Assembly: GCF_001426945.1 (NCBI RefSeq) | Contig: NZ_LMFS01000003.1 | Span: 281,108 to 345,107 of the forward strand | From: Pseudolabrys sp. Root1462 | GTDB lineage: Bacteria > Pseudomonadota > Alphaproteobacteria > Rhizobiales > Xanthobacteraceae | Reading direction: 5' to 3' | DNA: 64,000 nt | Part shown: in pieces, positions 42,883 through 54,642 of the stretch | How positions within the stretch are numbered: position 1 is the first letter of the stretch | How the letters are laid out: each line of letters starts with the position of its first letter | Position numbers and translations under genes: made by a program | The notes under the pieces: generated by a model | Seen by the model: only the letters and a program-made list of their open reading frames with translations | Databases searched by the model: none | Told to the model about the DNA's origin: nothing

Positions 42883-44103
42883 ATGCGACGGGTGGTCGTC
42901 ACAGGGATGGGGATCGTCTCCTCCATCGGCAACAACACGCAGGAAGTGCTCGCCAGTCTGCGCGAGGCCAAATCCGGCATTTCCCGCGCCGATAAATACG
43001 CCGAGCTCGGCTTCCGCTGCCAGGTGCATGGCATGCCGCAGATCGATGCCGAAACGATGATCGATCGCCGCGCCATGCGCTTCCTCGGACGCGGCGCCGC
43101 CTGGAACCACATCGCGATGGAGCAGGCGATCCGCGATAGCGGCGTCGAGGACAAGGACATCTCCAATCCGCGTACCGGCATCATCATGGGCTCGGGCGGC
43201 CCGACCACCAGCACCATTGTCGATGCCGCCGATACCACCCGCAAGAACACCAGCCCGAAGCGCATCGGTCCGTTTGCCGTGCCGAAGGCGATGTCGTCGA
43301 CCGCGTCGGCGACGCTCGCCACCTGGTTCAAGATCAAAGGCGTCAACTATTCGATCGCGTCCGCCTGCGCGACATCGACGCATTGCGTCGGCAACGCCGC
43401 CGAGATGATCCAGTGGGGCAAGCAGGACGTGATGTTCGCCGGCGGGTGCGAGGACGTCGACTGGACCATGTCCAACCTGTTCGACGCGATGGGCGCGATG
43501 TCGTCGAAATATAACGACACGCCGCAGACCGCTTCGCGCGCTTACGACAAGGATCGCGACGGCTTCGTCATCGCCGGCGGTGCCGGCGTTCTCGTGCTCG
43601 AAGAACTCGAACATGCCAAGGCGCGAGGCGCGAAGATCTACGCCGAAGTCGGCGGCTACGGCGCGACCTCGGATGGCTACGATATGGTGGCGCCATCGGG
43701 CGAAGGCGCGCAGCGCTGCATGAGGCTGGCGCTCGAGACCTGCAAGGTTCCGATCGACTACATCAATCCGCACGCCACCGCGACGCCGGTCGGCGACGCC
43801 AAGGAAATCGAGGGCATCCGCGCTGTGTTCGGCGACAAGTGCCCCCCGATCTCGGCGACCAAATCGCTGACCGGACATTCGCTCGGCGCCGCCGGCGTCC
43901 AGGAAGCGATCTACACGCTGTTGATGATGAACAACGGCTTCCTGTGCGAGAGCGCCAACATCCAGAACCTGGATCCTGAATTTGCCGACATGCCGATCCT
44001 GCGCGAGCGCAAGGACAATGTCGAAATCGGGGCCGCTATGTCCAACTCGTTTGGCTTTGGCGGCACCAACGGGACCTTGGTGTTCAAGCGTCTGGATGCG
44101 TAA
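42883..44103 (+). CDS. fabB: 3-oxoacyl-ACP synthase I FabB
   Basis: FabB condenses malonyl-ACP with acyl-ACPs and is needed to elongate the cis-3-decenoyl product of FabA. The Cys-His-His triad is visible: active-site cysteine in [12 protein letters not shown], histidines in [12 protein letters not shown] and [12 protein letters not shown]. The C-terminal [14 protein letters not shown] is conserved. At 406 residues it is complete. A good AAGGGA precedes the ATG at 42883. It lies 119 bases after fabA. Confidence 0.97.
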   Translation: MRRVVVTGMGIVSSIGNNTQEVLASLREAKSGISRADKYAELGFRCQVHGMPQIDAETMIDRRAMRFLGRGAAWNHIAMEQAIRDSGVEDKDISNPRTGIIMGSGGPTTSTIVDAADTTRKNTSPKRIGPFAVPKAMSSTASATLATWFKIKGVNYSIASACATSTHCVGNAAEMIQWGKQDVMFAGGCEDVDWTMSNLFDAMGAMSSKYNDTPQTASRAYDKDRDGFVIAGGAGVLVLEELEHAKARGAKIYAEVGGYGATSDGYDMVAPSGEGAQRCMRLALETCKVPIDYINPHATATPVGDAKEIEGIRAVFGDKCPPISATKSLTGHSLGAAGVQEAIYTLLMMNNGFLCESANIQNLDPEFADMPILRERKDNVEIGAAMSNSFGFGGTNGTLVFKRLDA

Positions 44104-44115
44104 TTATTTCTCCCT

Positions 44116-44229
44116 CATTCCGGGGCGCGCGTGAAACGCTCGAGCCCGGAATCCATAACCCCGGTGTTTCGGTTCGTCGCAATACAGGGAATATGGATTC
44201 CGGCTCTCGCTGCGCTCGGCCGGAATGAC
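44116..44229. repeat. Long inverted intergenic repeat between fabB and fabI
   Basis: CATTCCGGGGCGCGC ... GAGCCCGGAATCCAT at 44116-44155 is answered in inverse sense by ATGGATTCCGG ... CCGGAATGAC at 44193-44229. This is the large cruciform-type intergenic repeat (CATTCCGGGGCGC ... CCCGGAATGAC) known from Bradyrhizobium-like genomes. It fills most of the 158-base gap, so fabI probably has its own promoter or is read through a structured spacer. Confidence 0.65.
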
Positions 44230-44261
44230 AGCACGATGGTCAAAGATAAAGGCTGAGAATC

Positions 44262-45086
44262 ATGCCGGGTTTGATGGAAGGTAAGCGCGGGCTGATCATG
44301 GGGGTCGCCAACGACCACTCGATCGCCTGGGGCATCGCGAAGACGCTGCATCAGCACGGCGCTCAGATCGCCTATACCTATCAGGGCGACGCGCTCTTGA
44401 AGCGCGTCAAGCCGCTCGCCGAGCAGACCAATTCCGACCTCATCCTGCCTTGCGACGTCGAGGACATCGCCTCGGTCGACAAGGTGTGGGCGACGCTCAA
44501 GGAGAAGTGGGGTACCCTCGACTTCTTCGTTCACGCCGTCGGTTTCTCCGACAAGAACGAACTGAAGGGCCGCTTCGCCGACAACACGCGCGAGAACTTC
44601 GTGCGCACCATGGTGATCTCGTGCTTCTCCTTCGCCGAGAGCGCCAAGCGCGCGGCGGAGCTGATGCCGAACGGCGGCTCCATGGTGACGCTGACCTATA
44701 ACGGCGGCGATCGCGCCATGCCCAATTACAACGTCATGGGTCTTGCCAAGGCGGCGCTCGAGTCCTCGGTGCGCTACCTCGCCGTCGATTTCGGCCACCA
44801 GAAGATTCGCGTCAACGCGATCTCGGCGGGTCCGATCCGCACGCTGGCCGGCGCCGGTATTGGCGACGCGCGCTACATGTTCGCCTTCCAGCAGAAATAT
44901 TCGCCGCTCGGTCGCGGCGTAACCCTGGAAGACCTCGGCGGCTCGGGTCTGTATCTGTGTTCGGACTTGTCGACCGGCGTGACCGGCGAAATCCATTTCG
45001 TCGACAGCGGCTACAATGTCATCGCCATGCCGCAGCCGGCGGCACTGAGAGAGGCCGGCGGCTCGGTCGAGAACGGCGAGAAGTGA
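44262..45086 (+). CDS. fabI: Enoyl-ACP reductase (NADH) FabI
   Basis: FabI reduces trans-2-enoyl-ACP with NADH, completing each elongation cycle. The FabI form of the Rossmann motif is GLIMGVANDHSIAWGIAK, and the catalytic Tyr-x6-Lys is in PNYNVMGLAKAALE. The substrate-loop residues TLAGAGIGDARYM follow. It is the single-domain triclosan-target type (274 residues). It is third in the irr-fabA-fabB-fabI order, separated from fabB by a large inverted repeat. Confidence 0.97.
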   Translation: MPGLMEGKRGLIMGVANDHSIAWGIAKTLHQHGAQIAYTYQGDALLKRVKPLAEQTNSDLILPCDVEDIASVDKVWATLKEKWGTLDFFVHAVGFSDKNELKGRFADNTRENFVRTMVISCFSFAESAKRAAELMPNGGSMVTLTYNGGDRAMPNYNVMGLAKAALESSVRYLAVDFGHQKIRVNAISAGPIRTLAGAGIGDARYMFAFQQKYSPLGRGVTLEDLGGSGLYLCSDLSTGVTGEIHFVDSGYNVIAMPQPAALREAGGSVENGEK

Positions 45087-45132
45087 ACGGCGGTCATTCC
45101 GGGCCGCCGGCCTCGAGGCCGGGCTCATCGCG

Positions 45133-46239
45133 ATGATCATCGACAAAGTCATTCCCCATCGCGTCCGTATTCCGTTCGATGCCGGCCCGGCCAGCGCCGC
45201 CCGCTTTGGCAAGGGTACGAACGCGCTCGATACGGTGCTGGTCGAGGTCGTCACCGATACCGGCCTGACCGGCTGGGGCGATGCCTTTGCCTATGCCTGC
45301 TCCGATGCAGTGGTCGCCGCGATCAGGCAGATGGTCGCCTCGCGCGTCGTCGGTCTTGCCGTTCCGCAGCTCGACGAGCTCCAGGGCTTTACCGATCGCC
45401 TGCAGCGGCAACTGCATTTGTTCGGCCGCTACGGCATCACCATGTTCGCGATCTCCGGACTCGACATCGCGCTCTGGGATCTCGCCGGCAAGATCGCCGG
45501 CAAGCCACTGTCCGATCTGATCGGCCCGCGGCGGCGCTCCGCCATTCCTGCCTATGCCAGTCTGCTATCGATCGGCGACCCGGACGCGGTGGCGAGCGAG
45601 TGCAAAAAGGCGGTGGCGGAGGGTTATCGCGCCATCAAGATTCATGAGACCACGGTCGAGGCCGTTGCCGCCGCGCGCGGTGCCATCGGTCCCGACGTGC
45701 CTCTGATGGTGGACATGAACTGTCCGATGAGTGCGGCCGACGCCATTGCCTTTGCCACATCGTGCCGGCCTTACGCGCCGCTGTTCCTCGAGGAGCCGGT
45801 GTGGCCGCCGGAGGATTTTCGCTCGCTGGCTCGAATACAGATGAACGGCCGCATCGCGGTTGCCGCCGGGGAGAACTGTTGCACGGCGTGGCAGTTCAAC
45901 GACATGATTTCGCGCAATGCCGTGACCTTTGTGCAGCCCTCGATCACCAAGGTGGGCGGTGTCACCGAGTTTGGTCGCGTCGCCGCGCTGGCGGATCGCT
46001 CCAACGTGCGGCTGATGCCGCACTCGCCCTATTTCGGGCCGGGCCTGATCGCTACCTTGCAGATGCTGTCGCTGCGCGACGATACGTCCTTGGTCGAGTG
46101 GTACTACATGGATCGCGCCGCGTGCCTGTGGGGCGATGCCCTGGCGCTCAACGCTGACGGCGCCATCCGCGTGCCGGAGGGACCTGGCCTCGGCCTCGAG
46201 CCCGACCGCGACGTGATGGCGCGCTACGCGGTGCAGTAA
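45133..46239 (+). CDS. Mandelate racemase/muconate lactonizing enzyme-like protein with altered catalytic residues
   Basis: A 368-residue enolase-superfamily protein with the N-terminal capping domain and (beta/alpha)7 barrel. Metal ligands D194 (MVDMN), E220 (LEEPVW) and E247 (AGENCC) are present, as is H297 in [10 protein letters not shown], at the same numbers as or within one of the mandelate racemase ligands. The KxK motif reads K169-I-H171, so the base equivalent to K166 is His. The position of D270, partner of H297, reads S270 (QPSITKVGG). The substrate is therefore uncertain. It lies 46 bases after fabI and converges on purH. Confidence 0.88.
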   Translation: MIIDKVIPHRVRIPFDAGPASAARFGKGTNALDTVLVEVVTDTGLTGWGDAFAYACSDAVVAAIRQMVASRVVGLAVPQLDELQGFTDRLQRQLHLFGRYGITMFAISGLDIALWDLAGKIAGKPLSDLIGPRRRSAIPAYASLLSIGDPDAVASECKKAVAEGYRAIKIHETTVEAVAAARGAIGPDVPLMVDMNCPMSAADAIAFATSCRPYAPLFLEEPVWPPEDFRSLARIQMNGRIAVAAGENCCTAWQFNDMISRNAVTFVQPSITKVGGVTEFGRVAALADRSNVRLMPHSPYFGPGLIATLQMLSLRDDTSLVEWYYMDRAACLWGDALALNADGAIRVPEGPGLGLEPDRDVMARYAVQ

Positions 46240-46251
46240 GGCGCTGGTCGC

Positions 46252-47844
46252 TCAGTGCTTGAAGTGCCGCGTGCCGGTGAAGACCATGGCGATGCCGTGC
46301 TTGTCGGCCGCCTCGATGACTTCCGCATCGCGCATGGAGCCGCCGGGCTGAATGACCGCGGTGGCGCCGGCTTCGATCGCGACCAGCAGCCCGTCCGCAA
46401 ACGGGAAGAACGCGTCGGAAGCTACGACCGAACCCTTGGTCAGCGGCGCCGAGAGTTTCAGTTCCTTGGCCGCGTCTTCCGCCTTGCGCGCGGCGATGCG
46501 CGCTGAATCGACGCGGCTCATCTGCCCGGCGCCGATACCCACGGTGGCAAGGTCCTTGGCGTAGATGATGGTGTTCGACTTGACGTGCTTGGCGACGCGG
46601 AAAGCGAAACGCAGGTCGTTGAGCTCGGCGGCGCTCGGCGCGCGCTTGGTGACGACCTTCAATTCCATGTCGTCGACCACGGCGTTGTCGCGCGACTGCA
46701 CCAGCAGGCCGCCGGCAACCGATTTCACCAGCAGGCCTTGTTCGCGCGGATCCGGCACGCCGCCGGCGATGAGCAGTCGCAGGTTCTTCTTGGCGGCGAC
46801 GATGGCGATGGCTTCATCGCTGGCGGCCGGCGCGATAATGACCTCGGTGAAAATCTCGGTGATCGCCTTTGCTGCGTCCGCGTCGAGCGGTCGGTTCAGC
46901 GCGACGATGCCGCCGAATGCCGATGTCGAGTCGCAGGCCAGCGCCTTCTTGTAGGCTTCGAGCAGCGAAGCGCCTTCCGCGACGCCGCACGGATTGGCGT
47001 GCTTGACGATGACGCAGGCCGCCGTGCGCTTCGGATCGAACTCGGCAATCGCTTCATAGGCCGCGTCGGTGTCGTTGATATTGTTGTAGGACAGTTCCTT
47101 GCCCTGCACCTGCTGGGCGGTGGCGACTCCGGCGCGCACATTCGGCGTGCGATAGAATGCGGCAGTCTGGTGTGGATTTTCACCATAGCGCAAGGGCTGC
47201 GCCAGCCGGCCGCCGAAGGCGCGATAATCGGGCGCATCGTTCTTCAACGTCGCGGCGAACCAGTTGGAAATCGCGGCATCATAGGCGGCGGTACGCGCAT
47301 AGGCCTTCGCGGCCAGCTTCTGGCGCGTCTCTAAGGTCGTCATGCCGCTGTGCTTCGTCAGTTCGTCGAGCACCACGGCATAATCGGTCGTATCGACGAC
47401 GACAGCGACATCGCCGTGGTTCTTCGCAGCGGCGCGGATCATCGCCGGCCCGCCGATGTCGATGTTCTCGATGCAGTCGTCGTAGTCCGCACCCTTGGCG
47501 ACGGTTTCCTCGAATGGATAGAGGTTCACCACCAGGAGATCGATCGCCTTGATGTTGTGCGCCTTCATCGCCGCGGCATGTTCCGCATTGTTGCGGATTG
47601 CCAGCAGGCCGCCATGGACGTTCGGATGCAGCGTCTTGACGCGGCCGTCCATCATCTCGGGAAAGCCGGTCAGTTCGGAAACGTCTTCGACACGCAGGCC
47701 GGCGTCCTTGAGGGCCTTGGCGGTGCCGCCGGTCGAGACCAGCTCGATATCGAATTGCGCCAGCTGTCTGGCGAAGTCGATCAGGCCGGCTTTGTCGGAT
47801 ACCGACAGGAGAGCACGGGTAACGCGGCGCGGATGGCTGGGCAT
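46252..47844 (-). CDS. purH: Bifunctional AICAR transformylase/IMP cyclohydrolase
   Basis: PurH carries out the last two steps of de novo IMP synthesis. The N-terminal IMP cyclohydrolase ([28 protein letters not shown]) and the C-terminal AICAR transformylase ([27 protein letters not shown] with the catalytic Lys-His; [11 protein letters not shown]) are complete at 530 residues. The start at 47844 is well supported. It follows the heparinase-like gene on the same strand with a hairpin in the 120-base gap. Confidence 0.98.
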   Translation of the reverse strand: MPSHPRRVTRALLSVSDKAGLIDFARQLAQFDIELVSTGGTAKALKDAGLRVEDVSELTGFPEMMDGRVKTLHPNVHGGLLAIRNNAEHAAAMKAHNIKAIDLLVVNLYPFEETVAKGADYDDCIENIDIGGPAMIRAAAKNHGDVAVVVDTTDYAVVLDELTKHSGMTTLETRQKLAAKAYARTAAYDAAISNWFAATLKNDAPDYRAFGGRLAQPLRYGENPHQTAAFYRTPNVRAGVATAQQVQGKELSYNNINDTDAAYEAIAEFDPKRTAACVIVKHANPCGVAEGASLLEAYKKALACDSTSAFGGIVALNRPLDADAAKAITEIFTEVIIAPAASDEAIAIVAAKKNLRLLIAGGVPDPREQGLLVKSVAGGLLVQSRDNAVVDDMELKVVTKRAPSAAELNDLRFAFRVAKHVKSNTIIYAKDLATVGIGAGQMSRVDSARIAARKAEDAAKELKLSAPLTKGSVVASDAFFPFADGLLVAIEAGATAVIQPGGSMRDAEVIEAADKHGIAMVFTGTRHFKH

Positions 47845-47918
47845 TGGACGGCTGCTCGGGATCGCTGTTTGTTTCGGGGTGTTCGCCCGTGGCTAGCACA
47901 GGAAACGGGCCCAGGGGT

Positions 47919-47936
47919 ATGCGGGATTCCCCGCAT
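47919..47936. other. Hairpin between heparinase-like gene and purH
   Basis: ATGCGGG (47919-47925) pairs perfectly with CCCGCAT (47930-47936) around ATTC. A short TTT follows only on the + strand, whereas both flanking genes are on the minus strand. It could block antisense transcription or shape the purH leader; a terminator for the heparinase-like gene is not supported. Confidence 0.4.
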
Positions 47937-47964
47937 TTTGCCCCCTGTTCACAGGGCGCCGCCG

Positions 47965-49722
47965 CTAAAGCGGGAGTTCGGGCTCGTCGGCGCGATCGAT
48001 CCGCGGGCCGGTTGCTGCCGGCGGCGTGTGGCGGAAGCTCCAGCGCACCTTCTCGGCCTGCCGGGCGTGGCCGTAAATGACGATCTGCACGGCGCGGCGC
48101 GGGCCATCCGGCCCCGCCAGATACACGCTCTCTTCGACGTCGACCCGCTCGCCCATGGTGGCGAAGGTCCACACTTCCTTGTCCGGCAGCACCAGGATGA
48201 CGCCGCGGCCTTCGGACAGGCGGCTGGCCTTGACCGAAGGATGCAGATGAAAGCGGATCGCGTATTCGTCGCCTTTCTTGAGGTCGAACTTCTTGTGCGA
48301 CGGCGTGAACATATCCTCGCCGTCAATGCTGCGGCCGTCCTCGCTGACCTTGAGCGTGCGCGTATGGATCGCGCCGAATTCGGCGGCATAACCGTCATGC
48401 GATGCGGTCAGCGTCGTGATGCCGCCCTCGTTGTCGTGCCGTTCGATGCCGATGTGTCGCGGCCCGGAAACGATCGGCGTGCCGCCGAGCAGCCGGCACA
48501 GCGATTTCGATTCGAGAAAGCGGCACGACGAAGTGTCATTGAAGGTGACCGTCGAATGCGCCGCTGTGGCGCGCGCCACCTGCCGCCAGTTCTCGCGATT
48601 CATCGCTGGCAAACCGCAATTGACGACGATGCGATGCTGCCGGAACGACATCTCGAACGACAGGCAGCCGGCATGCGCTTCGGTCGATAGTGCTACCGGC
48701 GGCGGTTTGCCGGTATCCATCAGCAGCACGGTCGCGTCGGCATCGATGCGCTGATAACCGGAATGGGGCGCGTTCGACAGCGGCGCGCCGCGTGCGTCGT
48801 CATAGGCGAGCGCGGTGGCCAAAAGATCGACCGGTGTCGGACCCATGCCGTTGAATTGCGCGAAATTGCCATCAGGGTGCCGGAAGAAGCGCAGCATCGG
48901 CATCATGCGGTCGATGGCGTTGTTGATCGCCTGCGGCGGCTGCAGATTGCGCGCCGAGAACAGTTGCCGCAGCGGCAACAGGTCGATGACGATCTCGATC
49001 AGCGCGCCGGGATTGCGGCTGAGATGGCCGCCGTCGGGCAGCACCTGCGCGCGCAATTCATCGATCAGCCGCCGCGCGATCGGGCGCAATTGTCCGGAGA
49101 GGCCGTTGAGGCAGAGCGCCGCGTAGGTCAGCGCGATCAGCACTTGCAGGCGCGGCAAGCCGTTGCGCGAATCGTTCGCCGTGCGGCGCAGAAAGCGTAC
49201 CTGCCGCTGCAGGCTGCGGATGAAGCGCCGGTAGAAGCGGGCGTCGGCGTCCTGCAAGATGAAAGGCGAATGGCACAGCCAGCAGATGATGCGCCGCGAC
49301 AGCACCTCCGGCTGCCAAGCGAGCGGATCCCAACCGCCCTGGGCGTTGATCCACTCGTCAATCAGCGAGCGTGCATTGGCACGCGTGATGGCCGAGTCGG
49401 CGGCGCGCAAATGGCGAAGCCAGACGAAGCTGAGCAAAGCCGTCGCCCATTCATCCGACGGCGGCGTCATCTCGAAGGGCGACCGCCGATCGCAGATCAC
49501 CACCTTGCCGGCGAAGGCGAAGCGGCCGGCGTAAATTTCGGCGGCGCGGGTGGCGTCGGCGGTGCGCAGGTCCTGCGGCGCGATGACAAGCCGGTCGGTC
49601 TTGCCCGAACCATAGCGCCAGCGCAGCAGCGGATGCGTGCCGCCGCCGCCAACGAGGCTGCGCAACGCGCGGCGCCCGACCAGCAACGATAGTCTGGCGC
49701 GCTCGCCGACCGAAATCCGCAT
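47965..49722 (-). CDS. Heparinase II/III-like protein
   Basis: A 585-residue protein of the heparinase II/III family, with an alpha-helical toroid (about residues 90-330) and a C-terminal beta-sandwich. Recognisable parts are HSGYQRIDADATVLLMDTG, CLSFEMSFRQHRIVVNCG and AHSTVTFNDTSSCRFL of the family's catalytic region. Members degrade or remodel polysaccharides; in Rhizobiales this gene is usually next to rsmB and purH, as here. The true start is likely MRISVGERARLSLL (49722) or the ATG at 49731, since the longer ORF from 49833 has an atypical N-terminus. No signal peptide is obvious. Confidence 0.9.
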   Translation of the reverse strand: MRISVGERARLSLLVGRRALRSLVGGGGTHPLLRWRYGSGKTDRLVIAPQDLRTADATRAAEIYAGRFAFAGKVVICDRRSPFEMTPPSDEWATALLSFVWLRHLRAADSAITRANARSLIDEWINAQGGWDPLAWQPEVLSRRIICWLCHSPFILQDADARFYRRFIRSLQRQVRFLRRTANDSRNGLPRLQVLIALTYAALCLNGLSGQLRPIARRLIDELRAQVLPDGGHLSRNPGALIEIVIDLLPLRQLFSARNLQPPQAINNAIDRMMPMLRFFRHPDGNFAQFNGMGPTPVDLLATALAYDDARGAPLSNAPHSGYQRIDADATVLLMDTGKPPPVALSTEAHAGCLSFEMSFRQHRIVVNCGLPAMNRENWRQVARATAAHSTVTFNDTSSCRFLESKSLCRLLGGTPIVSGPRHIGIERHDNEGGITTLTASHDGYAAEFGAIHTRTLKVSEDGRSIDGEDMFTPSHKKFDLKKGDEYAIRFHLHPSVKASRLSEGRGVILVLPDKEVWTFATMGERVDVEESVYLAGPDGPRRAVQIVIYGHARQAEKVRWSFRHTPPAATGPRIDRADEPELPL

Positions 49723-49843
49723 TGCCCTCATTCGTCCCCAGCACCGCAGGCGATTCCCGCGTGCAATCCGTAGGATAGCGGAAGGGTCCGCGGCGGGCCA
49801 ATAAAGCCCCGGCGGCCCGGTCCAGCGGTGCATAAGTCGGGCC

Positions 49844-51187
49844 TTACGCGTCTTTCCGGATCAGCCGGGCGGCGAAAAAGCCATCAAGGCCGCCCCAGCG
49901 CGGGTCCTCGTCGGGCAGGTAATGCGGCAGCGTGCGCAGGTCGCCAGCCTCACTGACGAATTCGGCACGGCCGAATACGTCCGCTGCGGCAATCGGTGCG
50001 CGAGCCAGCCGCGGGTCGCGCGTCAGCAGGGCGGCGATCTGCGCCTCGCCTTCTTCCGGCTCGAGCGAACAGGTGCAGTAGACCAGCGTGCCGCCTGGCC
50101 GGGTCAGTTCCACGGCGCGGTCGAGCAGCCGGCTCTGCAACGGCGTCAGTACGCCAAGATCATTTTCCGATTTGAGCCAAGGCACATCGGGATGGCGGCG
50201 GATGGTTCCCGTCGCGGTGCAGGGTGCATCGAGCAGCACGGCGTCGAACTGCTTGCCTGGCTGCCATTCCAGCGCATCGGCCGCGACAGTTTCGACATTG
50301 AGCTTGAGGCGCGCGAAATTCTCCTTCAGCCGGGCGATGCGCGCCGGGGAGCGATCGACCGCGGTGACGTGACCGCCCGCAGCCGCAAGCTGGGCCGTCT
50401 TGCCGCCCGGCGCGGCACACAAGTCGCAAACCTCTTTGCCGCTGATGTCGCCGAACAGGCGCGCCGGGATCGAGGCCGCCGCGTCCTGCACCCACCACAC
50501 GCCCTCGGCAAAGCCCGGCAGCAGCGAGATGGCGCCATGCGCCAGCGTGCGCACGGTTCCGGTCGGCAGCACTCTGCCGTGGAGATGCTCGGCCCATGAT
50601 GCGGCGTCGGCTTTGACGGTGATGTCGAGCGCCGGCTCATGCCCGTTGGCCTGGGCGATGGCAAGCGCGGTCTCTTCGCCGTAAGTCTTCTGCCATCGCG
50701 TCGTCAGCCAGGCCGGCGTATCGCGCGAGGCGTCGGTATCGTCGAAGGTGCCGCGCGACTGCGTAACGCGGCGCAGCACCGCGTTGACCAGGCCGGCATA
50801 ACGTCCGCCGCGGCGATCGGCCTGCGCCAGCCGCACCGACAGATCGACCGCGGCGTGGTCCGGCACATCGAGCCAGAGGATCTGCGCCGCGCCGATCAGC
50901 AGGATGGTTTCAACACGGGGCGCCTCGGCCGGAAAACCCTTGTCGAGAAAGCCGCCGACCAGATGGCGCAAGGTGCCAAGCCGGCGCAGCACGGTGGCGA
51001 CCAGACGTCGCGTCAGCGCGCGATCGCGCTCGGCGAGTGTCGCCAGCCCGAAATGCGCCGCCTTGCCGGAGAGCTGTTCGTCCAGCGGCAGGCGGCGGCG
51101 CAGCACGCCATCGATGATATCGGCGGCGATGCGCCGAGCGGCGAGGCCGGGGACTTCGGGTTGTGGGGAGATTCGCGGACGCGCCAT
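49844..51187 (-). CDS. rsmB: 16S rRNA m5C methyltransferase RsmB
   Basis: RsmB methylates C967 of 16S rRNA. The N-terminal NusB-like helical RNA-binding domain (DGVLRRRLPLDEQL; FDGPxHAAVDLSVRLAQAD-like segment) is followed by a Rossmann methyltransferase domain: VCDLCAAPGGKTAQL is the SAM site and the two cysteines of the m5C mechanism are in LLDAPCTATG and VYCTCSLEPEEGE. At 447 residues it is normal. It lies between the heparinase-like gene and the L,D-transpeptidases. Confidence 0.95.
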   Translation of the reverse strand: MARPRISPQPEVPGLAARRIAADIIDGVLRRRLPLDEQLSGKAAHFGLATLAERDRALTRRLVATVLRRLGTLRHLVGGFLDKGFPAEAPRVETILLIGAAQILWLDVPDHAAVDLSVRLAQADRRGGRYAGLVNAVLRRVTQSRGTFDDTDASRDTPAWLTTRWQKTYGEETALAIAQANGHEPALDITVKADAASWAEHLHGRVLPTGTVRTLAHGAISLLPGFAEGVWWVQDAAASIPARLFGDISGKEVCDLCAAPGGKTAQLAAAGGHVTAVDRSPARIARLKENFARLKLNVETVAADALEWQPGKQFDAVLLDAPCTATGTIRRHPDVPWLKSENDLGVLTPLQSRLLDRAVELTRPGGTLVYCTCSLEPEEGEAQIAALLTRDPRLARAPIAAADVFGRAEFVSEAGDLRTLPHYLPDEDPRWGGLDGFFAARLIRKDA

Positions 51188-51283
51188 GACGATCCCTTAT
51201 TGCCACGAATTGTGTCACGGGCGCGAGCGCGCCGCCAAATATCGGCGACTTTCCGGAATTTGCGGTGGCGTCGAGGCGAGAAT

Positions 51284-51775
51284 CTACTGCAGGACGTGGA
51301 CTTCGGTGCCGATCGGCGTGCGGCGGTACAGGTCCATGATGTCCTCATTGAACATCCGGATGCAGCCATGCGACACGAAGCCGCCGATCGAGGGCGGATC
51401 GTTGGTGCCGTGGATGGCGTAATTGCCGCGGTCGAGACCCATGGCCGCGGCGCCCATCGGGTTGTTTGGCGAACCGCCGGGATAGGTCGGCGTGCGCCCC
51501 GGGATGCGCGCCCAGGCGGGCCGGATGTGCTTGGCGGCCACATAGGCGGTGCCGTGCCAGGCCATGCCGGCGCGACCGACGCCAACCGGATAACGGACGG
51601 CCCGTTCCCGATCGACGACGTAGAACAACTGCCGCTGCCCGGTGGCGACGATGATGGTGCCGGGCCGGTAGGCGCTGCGGAAGGCCACGACGTCGCCGCG
51701 CGCGAAGGCCGGCGACGTAGCGAACAGAGTGGCAATGAGAAAGAGGAAGGCGGCGACCGGCCGTAGAGACGTCAT
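51284..51775 (-). CDS. L,D-transpeptidase (YkuD family), copy 1
   Basis: A 163-residue exported YkuD-domain enzyme that forms 3-3 peptidoglycan cross-links or attaches proteins to the wall. A signal peptide ends at about residue 25 (LFATSPAFA). The catalytic motif is complete: AIHGTND upstream, then FVSHGCIRMFNEDI with the nucleophilic cysteine. Its ATG overlaps the stop of the upstream paralogue (ATGA at 51772-51775), so the two are translated as a coupled tandem pair. Confidence 0.93.
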   Translation of the reverse strand: MTSLRPVAAFLFLIATLFATSPAFARGDVVAFRSAYRPGTIIVATGQRQLFYVVDRERAVRYPVGVGRAGMAWHGTAYVAAKHIRPAWARIPGRTPTYPGGSPNNPMGAAAMGLDRGNYAIHGTNDPPSIGGFVSHGCIRMFNEDIMDLYRRTPIGTEVHVLQ

Positions 51776-52311
51776 TGCTCGACGATGACCGGCGTGCCGA
51801 CGGCGACCATGCGATATAGTTCGCGGATGTCGCGGTTGAACATACGGATGCAGCCGTAGGAGACGAAGCCGCCGATCGAGCGGGGATTGTTGGTACCGTG
51901 GATGGCGTATTCGCCGCCGCGCATCGTCAGCGCCGCGTCGCCCATCGGGTTGTGCGGGCTGCCGCCGGCAATGACCTCCGGCAGGTCCGGATGTTCGCGG
52001 CGGATTTCTTCCGGCGGCGACCAGGCCGGCTTCACATATTTGCCTTCGATGCGCGCGGTGCCGGTCCAGGCTTTGCCTTCGCGGCCGACGCCGACCGGAA
52101 AGCGCAGCGCGCGATAGTCATCGAGCACCAGATACAGGCGGCGCTCGTTTGTCTTCACGACGATGGTGCCGGGAGCAAAGCCGGAAAACGGCACGACGCC
52201 GCGCGGACTTGCGTCAGCAGGCGCGCCATGCGCGATGACGGCGGCAAACACCGCCCAGCAGAGAACGAATGTGACGAACAGCACCGTCCGTTTGAGGAGA
52301 ACATGAGTCAT
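51772..52311 (-). CDS. L,D-transpeptidase (YkuD family), copy 2
   Basis: A 179-residue paralogue of the downstream gene with a signal peptide (FVLCWAVFAAVIAHGAPA). The catalytic region reads AIHGTNN, then FVSYGCIRMFNRDI: the nucleophilic cysteine is present, but the histidine of the usual SHGC is tyrosine. Some active family members tolerate changes here, so activity is likely but different specificity is possible. It lies first in the pair and overlaps the next gene (ATGA). Its C-terminal half is close to copy 1, pointing to tandem duplication. Confidence 0.92.
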   Translation of the reverse strand: MTHVLLKRTVLFVTFVLCWAVFAAVIAHGAPADASPRGVVPFSGFAPGTIVVKTNERRLYLVLDDYRALRFPVGVGREGKAWTGTARIEGKYVKPAWSPPEEIRREHPDLPEVIAGGSPHNPMGDAALTMRGGEYAIHGTNNPRSIGGFVSYGCIRMFNRDIRELYRMVAVGTPVIVEQ

Positions 52312-52431
52312 GACGCGGCCCGGGAATTATTCCAATGCCGCAATCATAAGGCGGCTCGCGGCGCCGCCGACGGAAAGCTCGCGGTAACGTAAACGCGGCC
52401 GGTGGAACTTCGCGGCTTTGAGGCAAGCGTG

Positions 52432-52469
52432 AAAAAGCCCTCTCTCGCGGCGCGAGAGAGGGCCTTTTT
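52432..52469. terminator. Strong bidirectional terminator
   Basis: GCCCTCTCTCGC (52437-52448) and GCGAGAGAGGGC (52452-52463) are perfect 12-bp arms with a 3-base loop. On the minus strand the stem is followed by TTTTT (A-tract 52432-52436), terminating acs; on the + strand TTTTT (52465-52469) also follows. Confidence 0.92.
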
Positions 52470-52497
52470 AGTCTCCGCCTTGCTTAACGACGGCGCA

Positions 52498-54456
<1,959 letters not shown>

Positions 54457-54642
54457 CGCACTCCCTCCCGGTATCGCCCTTACCCGGCGCCCCGTTTGGC
54501 CCGGGCGCCCTTATGGTTCGTGCGGCATTATGCGCCGCCGGGCCGAGCGGTCACAAGCGCTCACCTTGCGACTTTCGTCGTGTGCGACATTTGGGAAATG
54601 TCAATGCCGGGACAGGTTTAGGGCCGACAGCGGGGGCGGATC

